From Amnibacterium sp. (GTDB taxonomy: Bacteria > Actinomycetota > Actinomycetes > Actinomycetales > Microbacteriaceae), in NCBI RefSeq assembly GCF_025463795.1, contig NZ_JAODBE010000152.1, positions 1 to 35,276 of the forward strand: a stretch of DNA of 35,276 nucleotides, written 5' to 3'. A model generated the notes under the pieces. That model saw only the letters and a list, made by a program, of their open reading frames with translations. It searched no databases and was not told where the DNA came from. A program made the position numbers and the translations under genes. Below are positions 23,685-31,227 of the stretch, one piece after another; position 1 is the first letter of the stretch; every line of letters starts with the position of its first letter.

Positions 23685-24347
23685 TCAAGCTTCGACCGAT
23701 CGCATCCGGACGCAGCAGGCCGTCGGGTCCGGCCTGAACTCGGCACGCTCGGGATCCTCACCGGCGCCCCGGAGAACGCCCTGCAGCAACGCGTGGTTCA
23801 CGGCGCAGATCGTGGTCGTGTGGCTCCTCGCGAGCTGATGGAACGGGCAGTTCGTCAGGCGCTGCCACCGGCCGTCCTCGACGGGTTCGTAGCCGCCTCG
23901 CTCGAGCGCGTCGTCGACCGATCGGGTCGTCCGTCCGATCTCCACCCCGCGCTCGAACGCAGCGGATGCGAGCTCCGCGCGCAGCGGCGCCTCCTCGCCG
24001 GCCCGGTCCACCACCGTGGCGAGGATGTCCGCTGCGAGCTCGTAGTGCCGTTCGGGCACCGACGCGCCCAGTTCCTCCAGCACGACGCGATACAGCTTCG
24101 CGGGCCGGCCCGCGCCGGGTCCGGTCCGGTCCGAACGACGCCGGAACTCGACGGCGAGCAGGCCGACCTCGACCAGGCGGTCCAGGCGGAACGCGGCGCT
24201 GGAGCGCGGCAGGCCGAGCGCCTCGGCGACCTCGTCCCGGCCGACTGCACCGCCATCGGCGGCGACGAGAGCGAAGCACCTGCGGTCGACGGGGTCCTTG
24301 AGCGCGGCCAGCGCCGCGAGACGTGCCTGCTGCCCGTCGATGGTCAT
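23685..24347 (-). CDS. HTH transcriptional regulator with C-terminal cysteine cluster (SufR-like)
   Basis: A 220-residue regulator. The N-terminal winged helix reads LAALKDPVDRRCFALVAADG, VGRDEVAEALGLPRSSAAFR, LDRLVEVGLLAVEF and a GRPAKLYRV wing. The C-terminal domain holds Cys167 (TNCPFH), Cys181 (TTICAVNH) and Cys211-Cys212 (TACCVRM). This layout resembles SufR and related ArsR-type regulators that bind an Fe-S cluster, although the spacing differs from SufR as I recall it. It diverges from the oxidoreductase-transaldolase-ribA operon, with a dyad and promoter between them, so it probably controls that operon in response to iron, redox or NO. Confidence 0.85.
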   Translation of the reverse strand: MTIDGQQARLAALAALKDPVDRRCFALVAADGGAVGRDEVAEALGLPRSSAAFRLDRLVEVGLLAVEFRRRSDRTGPGAGRPAKLYRVVLEELGASVPERHYELAADILATVVDRAGEEAPLRAELASAAFERGVEIGRTTRSVDDALERGGYEPVEDGRWQRLTNCPFHQLARSHTTTICAVNHALLQGVLRGAGEDPERAEFRPDPTACCVRMRSVEA

Positions 24348-24358
24348 GCCCCACCCTA

Positions 24359-24389
24359 CTTCTAAAAAGAGAATCCTTGACTATAGAAG
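24359..24389. promoter_or_regulatory. Dyad in the divergent promoter region
   Basis: CTTCTA (24359-24364) and TAGAAG (24384-24389) form a perfect 6-bp inverted repeat separated by 19 bp, in an A-rich patch that contrasts with its surroundings. The right arm lies between the -35 and -10 elements of the plus-strand promoter, so a bound regulator would block it. The adjacent regulator at 23685-24347 is the obvious candidate. Confidence 0.5.
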
Positions 24390-24405
24390 CGGACCGATCT
24401 ACCGT
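24377..24405 (+). promoter_or_regulatory. Sigma-70-type promoter for the oxidoreductase-tal-ribA operon
   Basis: TTGACT (24377-24382) and TACCGT (24400-24405) are separated by exactly 17 bp, giving a predicted start near 24412. The 5' leader then carries ACGGAGG before the ATG at 24440. This is the best-matching full promoter found in the window. Confidence 0.62.
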
Positions 24406-24439
24406 TCCGACAGGCCGCACCCGTCCGACGGAGGATCCC

Positions 24440-25666
24440 ATGGTCGCGTCACACGTTCTCATCGCCGGAGCCGGACCGGGCGGGGGTGCAGCGACGAGAG
24501 GTCTGCGCGAGCGCGGGTACGAGGGGCGCATCACCCTCGTCGGCCGCGACCCGAACCCGCCGTACCTCCGCCCGGCGCTCTCGAAGCAGTTCCTCCGGGG
24601 CGAGGCCGACCTCGCCGCGGTGCTCCTCGATCCGGCTGGATGGCTCGAGGACCACCACATCGAGACGCGCTTCGGTTCCCGGGTCACCGACATCGACCCG
24701 AGGAACGGGACCGGCCGCCTGGAGGACGGCACGACCGTCGACTCCGACGCCGTGATCCTCGCCACCGGGTCCCGCCCCCGGACCCTGCCCGTCGACGGCA
24801 TGGAGCTCGACGGCGTGCACACGCTCCGGAGCATCGACGACGCGGCCGTGCTGCGGGATCGGCTCGCGACAGGGGACCAGCGGGTCGTGATCGTCGGGTC
24901 GGGCTGGATCGGCATGGAGGTCGCCGCGAGTGCGCGCCTGCTCGGCGATTCGGTGACGGTGCTGATGCGCGACCCCGCCCCCCTGTCCGGCGTGCTCGGC
25001 CGACGGCTCGGCGAGCACGTCAGGCGCGTGCACGAGGAGCACGGGGTGGAGTTCCGGTCCGAGGTCGCGGTCGACGGCTTCACCGGCGCGGCCGGACGCC
25101 TGACCGGAGTGCGCGTGCGCGGCGCCGGCGTGGTTCCTGCGGACCTCGTGCTCGTGGCCATCGGTGCGGCTCCCGATCTCCGGCTGGCCGAGCAGGCCGG
25201 GCTCCGCATCCGAGACGGCGTCCTGGTGGACGCGCGGATGCGCTCGAGCAGCGACCGGATCTGGGCGGTGGGTGACATCGCCGCCGTGCTGCATCCCGTG
25301 GCGAACGTCCGCGTCCGGAGCGAGCACTTCTCGAACGCGCTGCGCGGCGGGGCGGTGGCCGCGGACGCCGTCCTCGGGGGTTCGGAACGGTACGACGACG
25401 TGCCCACGTTCCTCAGCGCCCAGTACGACGTGAAGGTGCGGTTCGCCGGCTTCCCGCCCCTGATGACCGACGCCGATCCCGTCGTTCGCGGGGACATCGG
25501 ATCAGGGTCGTTCACCGCCGTGTGGCTCGTCGACGGTCGCCCCGTCGCCGGGGTGCACGTCAACGACCCGGACCCCGACGGGGCCCTCCCGGCCCTGATC
25601 CAGCGCGGCCGGCCCGTCGACGCGCGAAGACTCGCCGACGCCCGCATCGCCCTCGAGGAGCTGTGA
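24440..25666 (+). CDS. FAD/NAD(P)-dependent oxidoreductase (ferredoxin reductase-like)
   Basis: A 408-residue flavoprotein of the rubredoxin/ferredoxin reductase group. The FAD-binding GAGPGGGAATRGLRERGYEG opens the protein, PPYLRPALSKQFLRGE is the characteristic reductase segment, ATGSRPRTLPV closes the first FAD region, VVIVGSGWIGMEVAASARLL binds NAD(P)H, and IWAVGDIAAVLHP is the second FAD motif. It probably passes electrons from NAD(P)H to a ferredoxin, Rieske or similar acceptor; none is adjacent. ATG 24440 follows GGAGG, and the upstream open frame crosses the promoter and is rejected. Its TGA overlaps the transaldolase ATG (TGATG). Confidence 0.93.
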   Translation: MVASHVLIAGAGPGGGAATRGLRERGYEGRITLVGRDPNPPYLRPALSKQFLRGEADLAAVLLDPAGWLEDHHIETRFGSRVTDIDPRNGTGRLEDGTTVDSDAVILATGSRPRTLPVDGMELDGVHTLRSIDDAAVLRDRLATGDQRVVIVGSGWIGMEVAASARLLGDSVTVLMRDPAPLSGVLGRRLGEHVRRVHEEHGVEFRSEVAVDGFTGAAGRLTGVRVRGAGVVPADLVLVAIGAAPDLRLAEQAGLRIRDGVLVDARMRSSSDRIWAVGDIAAVLHPVANVRVRSEHFSNALRGGAVAADAVLGGSERYDDVPTFLSAQYDVKVRFAGFPPLMTDADPVVRGDIGSGSFTAVWLVDGRPVAGVHVNDPDPDGALPALIQRGRPVDARRLADARIALEEL

Positions 25667-26781
25667 TGACCGAGACCGCTGCTCGCACGCTGGTCCGCCG
25701 AGGCGTCAGCCTCTGGCTCGACGACCTGTCGCGGGACCGCATCGTCGGTGGGGGCCTGCAGTCGCTGATCGACGGCTTCGGCGTCTCCGGCGTGACGACG
25801 AATCCCACCATCTTCGCCGCCGCGCTGGCCCGTTCGACCGCGTATGGCGCAGCCCTCCATCGCCTCGCCGAGCAGGGGGTGCCCGCTGCCGATGCGGCCC
25901 TGCAGCTGATGACGGAGGACGTGGCCGCCGCCGCTGACGTCCTCGCGCCCGTCCACGCCGCCACGGACGGCGCCGACGGGTGGGTGTCGATCGAGGTCGG
26001 CGCCGACGTCGCCCACGACGCGATCGCAACCGTCGCCGAAGCGCGGCGCCTCCATGCGCTGGTCGCCAGGCCCAACGTCTTCGTGAAGATCCCCGCCACA
26101 CGGGCCGGGCTGGACGCGATCACCGCCGCCATCGCCGAGGGCATCAGCGTCAACGTCACCCTGATCTTCGGGTTGACGACGTACGGCCAGGTCGTGGACG
26201 CCTACCTCGCCGGGCTCGAGCGGGCCGCCGAACGCGGGTTGGACCTGCACCGGATCCGGTCGGTCGCCTCCTTCTTCGTCTCACGCGTCGACAGCGAGGT
26301 CGACGCGCGCCTCAGCGCGGTGGACTCGATCGCCGCCGCCGAGCTCGCGGGCGCCGTGGCGATCGCCAACTCGCGTCTCGCGGTGGAGACGTTCGACGAA
26401 CGGTTCGGATCGGAACGCGCGGTCCGGCTCCTCGAGCGCGGCGCTCATCCGCAGCCGCTGCTCTGGGCGTCGACCGGCGTGAAGGACCCCCGGATGCCGG
26501 ACACCCGCTACGTCGACGCACTCGCGACACCGGGCTCCATCATCACGATGCCGGAGGCCACGCTCCGCGCGGTCGCCGATCACGGCCGGCCCGGCGACCT
26601 CAGAGACCTCAGTGCCGACTCCGCCCGGACGGTCCTTCGACGACTGGCCGACCTCGGCGTCTCCTACGACGACGTCGTCGAGACGCTCGAACGCCGAGGG
26701 ATCGAGCAGTTCGAGCGGTCCGGCAGGGAGCTCCTCCGCACCGTCGATGCCGCGCTCGCGGGCGCCCGGGACGCCGCATGA
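25666..26781 (+). CDS. tal: Transaldolase
   Basis: A 371-residue transaldolase of the long actinobacterial form, which transfers a dihydroxyacetone unit between sugar phosphates in the pentose phosphate pathway. Evidence: VSLWLDDLSRDRI, GVTTNPTIFAAAL, GWVSIEVGADVAHD, VFVKIPATRAGLDAI (Schiff-base Lys), ISVNVTLIFGLTTYGQVVDAYL, and SVASFFVSRVDSEVDARL. It is normally found with transketolase and zwf; here it sits instead between a flavin reductase and GTP cyclohydrolase II, coupled to both by overlapping codons. That suggests a dedicated supply role for a pathway needing pentose phosphate and GTP-derived pyrimidine, or a second copy with altered substrate. Confidence 0.93.
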   Translation: MTETAARTLVRRGVSLWLDDLSRDRIVGGGLQSLIDGFGVSGVTTNPTIFAAALARSTAYGAALHRLAEQGVPAADAALQLMTEDVAAAADVLAPVHAATDGADGWVSIEVGADVAHDAIATVAEARRLHALVARPNVFVKIPATRAGLDAITAAIAEGISVNVTLIFGLTTYGQVVDAYLAGLERAAERGLDLHRIRSVASFFVSRVDSEVDARLSAVDSIAAAELAGAVAIANSRLAVETFDERFGSERAVRLLERGAHPQPLLWASTGVKDPRMPDTRYVDALATPGSIITMPEATLRAVADHGRPGDLRDLSADSARTVLRRLADLGVSYDDVVETLERRGIEQFERSGRELLRTVDAALAGARDAA

Positions 26782-27389
26782 GCACCGCCCTCCGGGAGGA
26801 CGCGACCGCCGCCGTCCGGTTCGAGGTCGAGACCCGGATGCCCACCCGCCGGGGGGAGCTGCGGGTGCGGGCCTACCGCGACCTGGCCACCGGCGTCGAC
26901 CACCTCGCGGTCATCGCCGACCCCCTCGGCCCGACGCCGCTCGTCAGGCTGCACTCCGAATGCCTCACCGGCGAGGTGCTCGACTCCGCCAAGTGCGACT
27001 GCGGGCTCCAGCTGGCGGCCGCCCTCGACGCCATCGCCGCTGAGGGCGGTGTGGTCGTCTACCTCCGGGGGCACGAAGGCCGAGGGATCGGGCTGGTGAA
27101 CAAGCTCCGCGCCTACCGCCTCCAGGAGGGCGGCCTGGACACCGTCGATGCGAACACCGCGCTCGGACTGCCCGTCGACGACCGTGACTACGGATCGGCG
27201 GCCGCGATCCTCGCCGACCTCGCTGTGCGGCGAGTCCGCCTCATGACCAACAACCCCGACAAGCTCCGCCAGCTTCGGGACCACGGCGTCAGAGTCGTGG
27301 AGCGGGTGCCGGTGGTCGTCCGCAACGGGATCCAGAGCGACCGGTACCTCGAGACCAAACGCACCCGCATGGGGCACCTGCTGACCTGA
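26778..27389 (+). CDS. ribA: GTP cyclohydrolase II (stand-alone)
   Basis: A 203-residue enzyme opening GTP to 2,5-diamino-6-ribosylamino-pyrimidinone 5'-phosphate, formate and pyrophosphate. The zinc site HSECLTGEVLDSAKCDCGLQ, the GTP/arginine motif YLRGHEGRGIGLVNKLRAYR, LGLPVDDRDYG and MTNNPDKLRQL are intact, so it should be active. It lacks the N-terminal DHBP synthase domain of the bifunctional RibBA usual in actinobacteria, and no ribE, ribH or FMN riboswitch is nearby. I infer a specialised copy rather than the housekeeping riboflavin gene. The ATG overlaps the transaldolase stop (ATGA). Confidence 0.94.
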   Translation: MSTALREDATAAVRFEVETRMPTRRGELRVRAYRDLATGVDHLAVIADPLGPTPLVRLHSECLTGEVLDSAKCDCGLQLAAALDAIAAEGGVVVYLRGHEGRGIGLVNKLRAYRLQEGGLDTVDANTALGLPVDDRDYGSAAAILADLAVRRVRLMTNNPDKLRQLRDHGVRVVERVPVVVRNGIQSDRYLETKRTRMGHLLT

Positions 27390-27523
27390 TCCCGGGCGCG
27401 GAGCGTCGATCCGCCCTCTCCTTCGAAGGTACCGCGACCGGGGGACCTTGCCGCAAGACCCGGGTCCGGCCGTACGGTGCTCGGTCGCGCGCCTTCGGAC
27501 GGCGTCGCAGGGAGGTGGCCTCG

Positions 27524-29008
27524 ATGGCGGACGTGGTGGTGGTCGGCAGCGGACCGACCGGGATGATGCTGGCCGGCGAGCTGGCCCTGGCCGGGATCGA
27601 CGTCCAGGTGCTGGAGCGGCGCCCGACGGCCGAGCTGGCCGGTGCACGCGCGGGCGGGGTCCACTCGCGCACCATAGAGATCCTGGATCAGCGGGGGATC
27701 GCCGACCGGTTCCTGTTCGCGGGCCAGGTCGCGCAGACCGCCCGGTTCGGTACGACGACGCTCGACATCGGCGACTTCCCGACCCGGCATCCCTACGGGC
27801 TCGCCCTGTGGCAGAACCGGCTGGAGCCGATCCTCGCCGAGTGGATCGAGGAGATCGGTGTTCACGTCCGTCGAGGGCAGGAGGTCACCGGCTTCGTCCA
27901 GGGCGAGGGCGGCGTGGAGGTCGCGCTCGCCGACGGCGGGACCGTGCGCGCGGGGTACCTCGTGGGCGCTGACGGCGGCAGGAGCACGATCCGCAAGGCG
28001 GCCGGGATCGGCTTCCCGGGCTGGGGCGCGACCCGGAGCAACCTGATCGCCGAGGTGGAGGTCGCGGCGGAACCGCCGACGGGTCTGCGCCAGGACGAGC
28101 GGGGCGTGCACGGCCTGCTGCCGCTGGAGGACGGGCGGACGTATCGCGTCGTCACCACCGAGCAGCGGCTCGAACCCGCCGCGGAGCCGACGCTGGCCGA
28201 CCTCAGCGAATCCCTCGTCGCCGTGTTCGGCACCGACTTCGGGGTGCACCATCCGACCTGGATCTCCCGGTTCACCGACGCCACCAGGCAGGCGGCGGCG
28301 TACCGGAACGGCCGGGTGCTGCTCGCGGGCGACGCCGCGCACATCCACTACCCCGCCGGCGGGCAGGGCATCGGGCTCGGGATGCAGGACGCGGTCAACC
28401 TCGGCTGGAAGCTCGCGCAGGTCGTGCACGGCGTCTCGCCCGCTTCGCTCCTCGACAGCTACCACGCGGAACGGCATCCCGCCGGCGCTCGGGCGCTGAA
28501 GCACTCGATGGCGCAGAGCGTCCTGCAGCGTCAGGACCCGCGGACCGCCGCCCTCACCGAGACCATCGACGCGCTGATGGTCCTGGACCAGCCCCGCCGC
28601 CAGGTCGCGGCCCTCATCCACGGGCTCGACGTCGCGTACGACCTCGGCGCCGGCCATCCCCTGCTCGGCCGCCGCATGCCGGACCTCGACCTCGTCGCCT
28701 CCGGCGGGCCGACGACCGTCTTCGCCCTGCTGCGCGACGCCCGCCCGGTGCTGCTGAACCTCGCGGCGCCGGGCTCCCTCGAGATCGAGCCGTGGCTGGA
28801 GCGGGTGCGCCTGGTCGACGCGCGATTCGAGGGCGAGCTGGAGCTCCCGGTCATCGGCCCGTGGCCCACCCCGGCCGCGGTGCTGATCCGCCCGGACGGG
28901 CACGTCGCCTGGGTGGGTTCGGGCACGGATCAGGGGCTCGCAGACGCGCTCACGACCTGGTTCGGTCCCGCTTCTCCGGCGGGATCAGGTCACCAGGCGG
29001 AGACCTGA
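27524..29008 (+). CDS. FAD-dependent aromatic monooxygenase (Rox-like)
   Basis: A 494-residue class A flavoprotein hydroxylase. FAD-binding motifs are VVVGSGPTGMMLAGELALAG at the N-terminus, VGADGGRSTIRKAAGI (DG motif) in the middle and LLAGDAAHIHYPAGGQGIGL followed by GMQDAVNLGWKL. The C-terminal thioredoxin-like extension (from ~residue 380) is typical of polyketide and rifamycin monooxygenases, so an aromatic polyketide or antibiotic substrate is possible. I chose the ATG at 27524 with GGAGGT seven bases upstream; a GTG at 27515 overlaps that site. It is the last chromosomal gene before the tRNA fragment and is followed by a hairpin terminator. Confidence 0.92.
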   Translation: MADVVVVGSGPTGMMLAGELALAGIDVQVLERRPTAELAGARAGGVHSRTIEILDQRGIADRFLFAGQVAQTARFGTTTLDIGDFPTRHPYGLALWQNRLEPILAEWIEEIGVHVRRGQEVTGFVQGEGGVEVALADGGTVRAGYLVGADGGRSTIRKAAGIGFPGWGATRSNLIAEVEVAAEPPTGLRQDERGVHGLLPLEDGRTYRVVTTEQRLEPAAEPTLADLSESLVAVFGTDFGVHHPTWISRFTDATRQAAAYRNGRVLLAGDAAHIHYPAGGQGIGLGMQDAVNLGWKLAQVVHGVSPASLLDSYHAERHPAGARALKHSMAQSVLQRQDPRTAALTETIDALMVLDQPRRQVAALIHGLDVAYDLGAGHPLLGRRMPDLDLVASGGPTTVFALLRDARPVLLNLAAPGSLEIEPWLERVRLVDARFEGELELPVIGPWPTPAAVLIRPDGHVAWVGSGTDQGLADALTTWFGPASPAGSGHQAET

Positions 29009-29084
29009 CAGAGGGGAGCGGCCTCCGCCTGTGCAGTCCGGCCGGTCCGCCCACGGCGGAGAGGCCAGGCGGGAGAACGCGAGC

Positions 29085-29109
29085 ACCCCCGGGGAACGAC
29101 CGGGGGTTT
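29085..29109 (+). terminator. Hairpin terminator between monooxygenase and tRNA fragment
   Basis: ACCCCCGG and CCGGGGGT form an 8-bp stem around a 7-nt loop, followed by TTTC on the plus strand. It ends the monooxygenase transcript and, in the other direction, lies just beyond the 3' end of the former tRNA-Phe gene, for which it probably also served. Confidence 0.65.
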
Positions 29110-29115
29110 CAGGAG

Positions 29116-29158
29116 TGGCTCCGACCGGCGTCGATCCGGTGACCTTTCGATTTTCAGT
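29116..29158 (-). tRNA. tRNA-Phe 3' fragment, probable attachment-site copy
   Basis: On the minus strand the sequence from 29157 reads CTGAAAA (GAA anticodon loop), then the 3' anticodon strand TCGAA, AGGTC, a T arm with ACCGG/CCGGT stem, and the acceptor strand CGGAGCC with discriminator A. This is the 3' part of a tRNA-Phe gene. Upstream of the anticodon loop the expected stem strand TTCGA and the D arm are missing: the sequence departs at 29159. Only about 43 of 76 bases remain, so it cannot be functional. Such 3' fragments mark the distal junction (attL/attR) of an integrated element, with the intact tRNA at the other end. Confidence 0.78.
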
Positions 29159-29252
29159 TGTCTGACGCCGTATACGCGCGTTCTTCCTCGATGACAAAAC
29201 ACCGTCTGGTCGGCCAAAACGCGCGAAGTCGGTTACAGGCATATGTCGATCA

Positions 29253-29282
29253 TTGCCCACAGGTGTGGGCAAAATGTGGGCA
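29253..29282. repeat. TGTGGGCA repeats, candidate recombinase arm sites
   Basis: TTGCCCACA-GG-TGTGGGCAA is a perfect inverted repeat (29253-29272), followed by a third TGTGGGCA in direct orientation (29275-29282). It lies about 95 bp inside the element from the tRNA fragment. Short repeats of this kind next to an att core are typical binding sites for the arm-binding domain of tyrosine integrases or for excisionase. Confidence 0.6.
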
Positions 29283-29500
29283 CGGCAACCTGCGCGGAGC
29301 CGGCGTGAGGTGGTGATGTATTAGGACATCGCTGACACTGCCCTTGGTCAGAGGGTTCGGGGGTGTCGTCCCCGTGACGCGGCTTCCCTGGGCGATGACG
29401 CGTCCGCCTGCGCAGGAGGCGGTATCGCCATTTTCGCTGGCGTCGTGCTGGTCCTGGGTGCGCGATGGAATCGCCCCGGCGGGACCGGCCGGCCCAGCGG
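29283..29500. other. Non-coding or decayed stretch inside element edge
   Basis: No intact gene. A 6-bp hairpin CCGCCT/AGGCGG lies near 29404. One plus-strand frame contains a membrane-helix-like run (GGGIAIFAGVVLVLGARW, about 29417-29470) without a start codon, possibly a remnant. No integrase remnant is recognisable on either strand. Confidence 0.35.
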
Positions 29501-29506
29501 TATCGT
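29501..29506 (+). promoter_or_regulatory. Candidate -10 box (TATCGT) for leaderless SnoaL-like gene
   Basis: TATCGT is followed by six bases and the ATG at 29513, so transcription would begin at the start codon. No ribosome site is present and no clear -35 is seen. Confidence 0.45.
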
Positions 29507-29512
29507 CGGTTC

Positions 29513-29893
29513 ATGGCGAGCGCTCTGGAACGGTGGATCGCCAGCTACGTGAAGGCGTGGAACTCGAACGAGCCTTCCGACATCGAGGCGCTGTTCAGCG
29601 AGATCTCCGAATATCGCTCCTACCCCTGGGCTACACCCGCGATCGGACCGCAGGCGATCGTGGCGCTCTGGCTGTCCGGAGCCGACAGGGCCGGCGATCA
29701 CCAGTTCACCTGGCATCCGCTCGGCGAAGACCGCGGATGCCACTTCGTGCAGGGCCGAACCGTCTACTCCGACGGCCGTGTCTACGAGAACCTGTGGATC
29801 GTCGGCCTCGATGCCGAGGGCCGTTGCGACCGATTCACGGAGTGGTACATGGAATCGGCATCCAAACCACTCGGGCCCGGCGCCACCGGCTGA
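29513..29893 (+). CDS. SnoaL-like (NTF2-fold) protein
   Basis: A 126-residue cone-shaped NTF2/SnoaL-like protein: RWIASYVKAWNSNEPSDIEA, LFSEISEYRSYPWATPAIGP, then VALWLSGADRAGDHQFTWHP, GCHFVQGRTVYSDGRVYENL and a C-terminal strand GRCDRFTEWYME. Members bind small molecules and act as isomerases, cyclases or unknown enzymes; no substrate can be named. ATG 29513 fits the -10 spacing. The longer frame from 29465 adds only basic, non-conserved residues. It is the first intact gene of the presumed island. Confidence 0.82.
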   Translation: MASALERWIASYVKAWNSNEPSDIEALFSEISEYRSYPWATPAIGPQAIVALWLSGADRAGDHQFTWHPLGEDRGCHFVQGRTVYSDGRVYENLWIVGLDAEGRCDRFTEWYMESASKPLGPGATG

Positions 29894-30025
29894 TCTCCCG
29901 GCCGGTACGCGGGAGGCAGGGCGGCGCCCTTACGGCATTCCAGGGACCCCGAACAGGCTGCTGCTTTCCCTACCTGCGGCAGTCCCCGCTGCCGCCGACG
30001 CTGCCACTCGAGGGGGTTCGGACCG

Positions 30026-30394
30026 CTAACGCTCGTTGGGCCCCTCAAACCAGACGGTGATACCGGAGGGCGCGAGCACGCGAACCAGTCGCGTCCGGAA
30101 CCGGTCGCCCCCCTCCTCCACCTCCAACTCGTACTCCAGGTCGTTCTCCTTGCAGGTGTCGAGGATGTGGTCGAGTTCGGCCGTCGACTCGACCTCGAAC
30201 TGCCAGCGCAGGCCGCCACCGTAGGGCGGCTGATCCGTTGACGCGCGTTGCAACCCGATGACGGCTTCCCCGTGACGAATGGCGAGGAAACCGGGGAACT
30301 CGTCGCCTTCGTAGTGACGCTCGAACCCGAGCAACCCGTAGAAATCTCGCTCTGCATACTGATCCGGGACGAACATGATCGGGTGCAACCGCAT
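30026..30394 (-). CDS. VOC (glyoxalase/bleomycin-resistance) superfamily protein
   Basis: A 122-residue VOC protein made of two beta-alpha-beta-beta-beta units: MRLHPIMFVPDQYAERDFYG, LLGFERHYEGDEFPGFLAIR and GEAVIGLQRAS, then GGGLRWQFEVESTAELDHIL and RVLAPSGITVWFEGPNER. It may bind or inactivate a small molecule, or be a non-enzymatic binding protein. Upstream on its strand TTGACT (30424-30429) and GAGGAT at a 17-bp spacing could form a promoter ending 6 bp before the ATG; alternatively GAGG acts as a ribosome site. Confidence 0.85.
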   Translation of the reverse strand: MRLHPIMFVPDQYAERDFYGLLGFERHYEGDEFPGFLAIRHGEAVIGLQRASTDQPPYGGGLRWQFEVESTAELDHILDTCKENDLEYELEVEEGGDRFRTRLVRVLAPSGITVWFEGPNER

Positions 30395-30553
30395 TGCACG
30401 ATCCTCACCGTGCCCCTGGGTGCAGTCAACTTCGGGGCGCGTCGCTCACAGGGGCCAGCGGTCGCGAGTCGACGGAAGGCTTATCTGAAGCGTTGATTGC
30501 GGGCCCGAGTCTTGGCGGACATCGCTCGGGAGGCGCCTGTAATGGCAGCTATG

Positions 30554-31099
30554 TCAGATGGGAGTCTCGTCTGCTGGGTAAGTGCGATCGGTGAAGGCAA
30601 GGCGGGGTAGGCCGTCTTCGGGGTCGGCGAGTTCCCCCCGGTTTTGGAGGCCCGCTCTCTCGGCGACGTGGATTGAGGGTGTGTTGGTCGGCGTTATCCA
30701 AGCGATGATCGTCAGCAGTGGATCCTGCTTCTGGGCAGCGGCGATTGCGACCTTCGCGAGCTCCGTTGCGTAGCCCTTGCCCTGTGCGGAAGCCGCGACG
30801 CGCCAGCTGAGGTTCCAGTAGCCGGCCGCCCGACGTTGCGCGCCACCTACACCGACAAGGGCGCCATCTAGCCGGTCCCAGGCGACCCAGTAGCTCAAGT
30901 CGCCAGCGGTCCAACGCTCCTCACTTCGTCGCAGCCATTCGATGGTCTGGTGGATCACCGCATGACGGGACTCAGGCTCGAAACACCACCCAGCCGGGTC
31001 AGACATGAGCGGGAAGAGTGCGACCGTGTCGGACACCGTGGTCGCGGACAGGGATAGGCGTCGTGTCGCGGTGGGTTGATCGCGACCGGGTGCTGTCAC
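30554..31099 (-). CDS. GNAT family N-acetyltransferase
   Basis: A 181-residue acetyltransferase of the RimJ-like GNAT group: LSATTVSDTVALFPLMSDPA, RWTAGDLSYWVAWDRLDGAL, VGVGGAQRRAAGYWNLSWRV, the acetyl-CoA loop ASAQGKGYATELAKVAI and a final TPTNTPSIHVAERAGLQNRG. It lacks a known substrate. The GTG at 31099 gives the longest plausible protein; the ribosome site (AGGGA) is very close, so a slightly later start is possible. It lies head-to-tail with the VOC gene, 160 bp away. Confidence 0.86.
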   Translation of the reverse strand: MTAPGRDQPTATRRLSLSATTVSDTVALFPLMSDPAGWCFEPESRHAVIHQTIEWLRRSEERWTAGDLSYWVAWDRLDGALVGVGGAQRRAAGYWNLSWRVAASAQGKGYATELAKVAIAAAQKQDPLLTIIAWITPTNTPSIHVAERAGLQNRGELADPEDGLPRLAFTDRTYPADETPI

Positions 31100-31227
31100 T
31101 CCCTAACCGTAGGCCAGGTCATCGAGGAGCATCGGTCAGTGCCAGTGGCGGGAGATAGCCACCGGCGTTCGCCGCCGACATCGAGCAACTGCTCGATTCG
31201 ATCCGACATCAGGAGGGCCCTCGGTCG

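Noticed and set aside
23758-26250. 830-codon open frame on the minus strand
   Set aside because: Runs across a promoter region and opposite the flavin reductase and transaldolase; shadow frame.
27390-27523. FMN riboswitch sought near ribA and the RibD-like gene
   Set aside because: No conserved FMN-aptamer segments were recognised in the leader regions at 24406-24439, 20315-20394 or 27390-27523.
29159-29512. Integrase gene expected next to the tRNA fragment
   Set aside because: No frame on either strand shows the R-H-R-Y catalytic motifs or any recombinase-like segment; only repeats and short frames are present.
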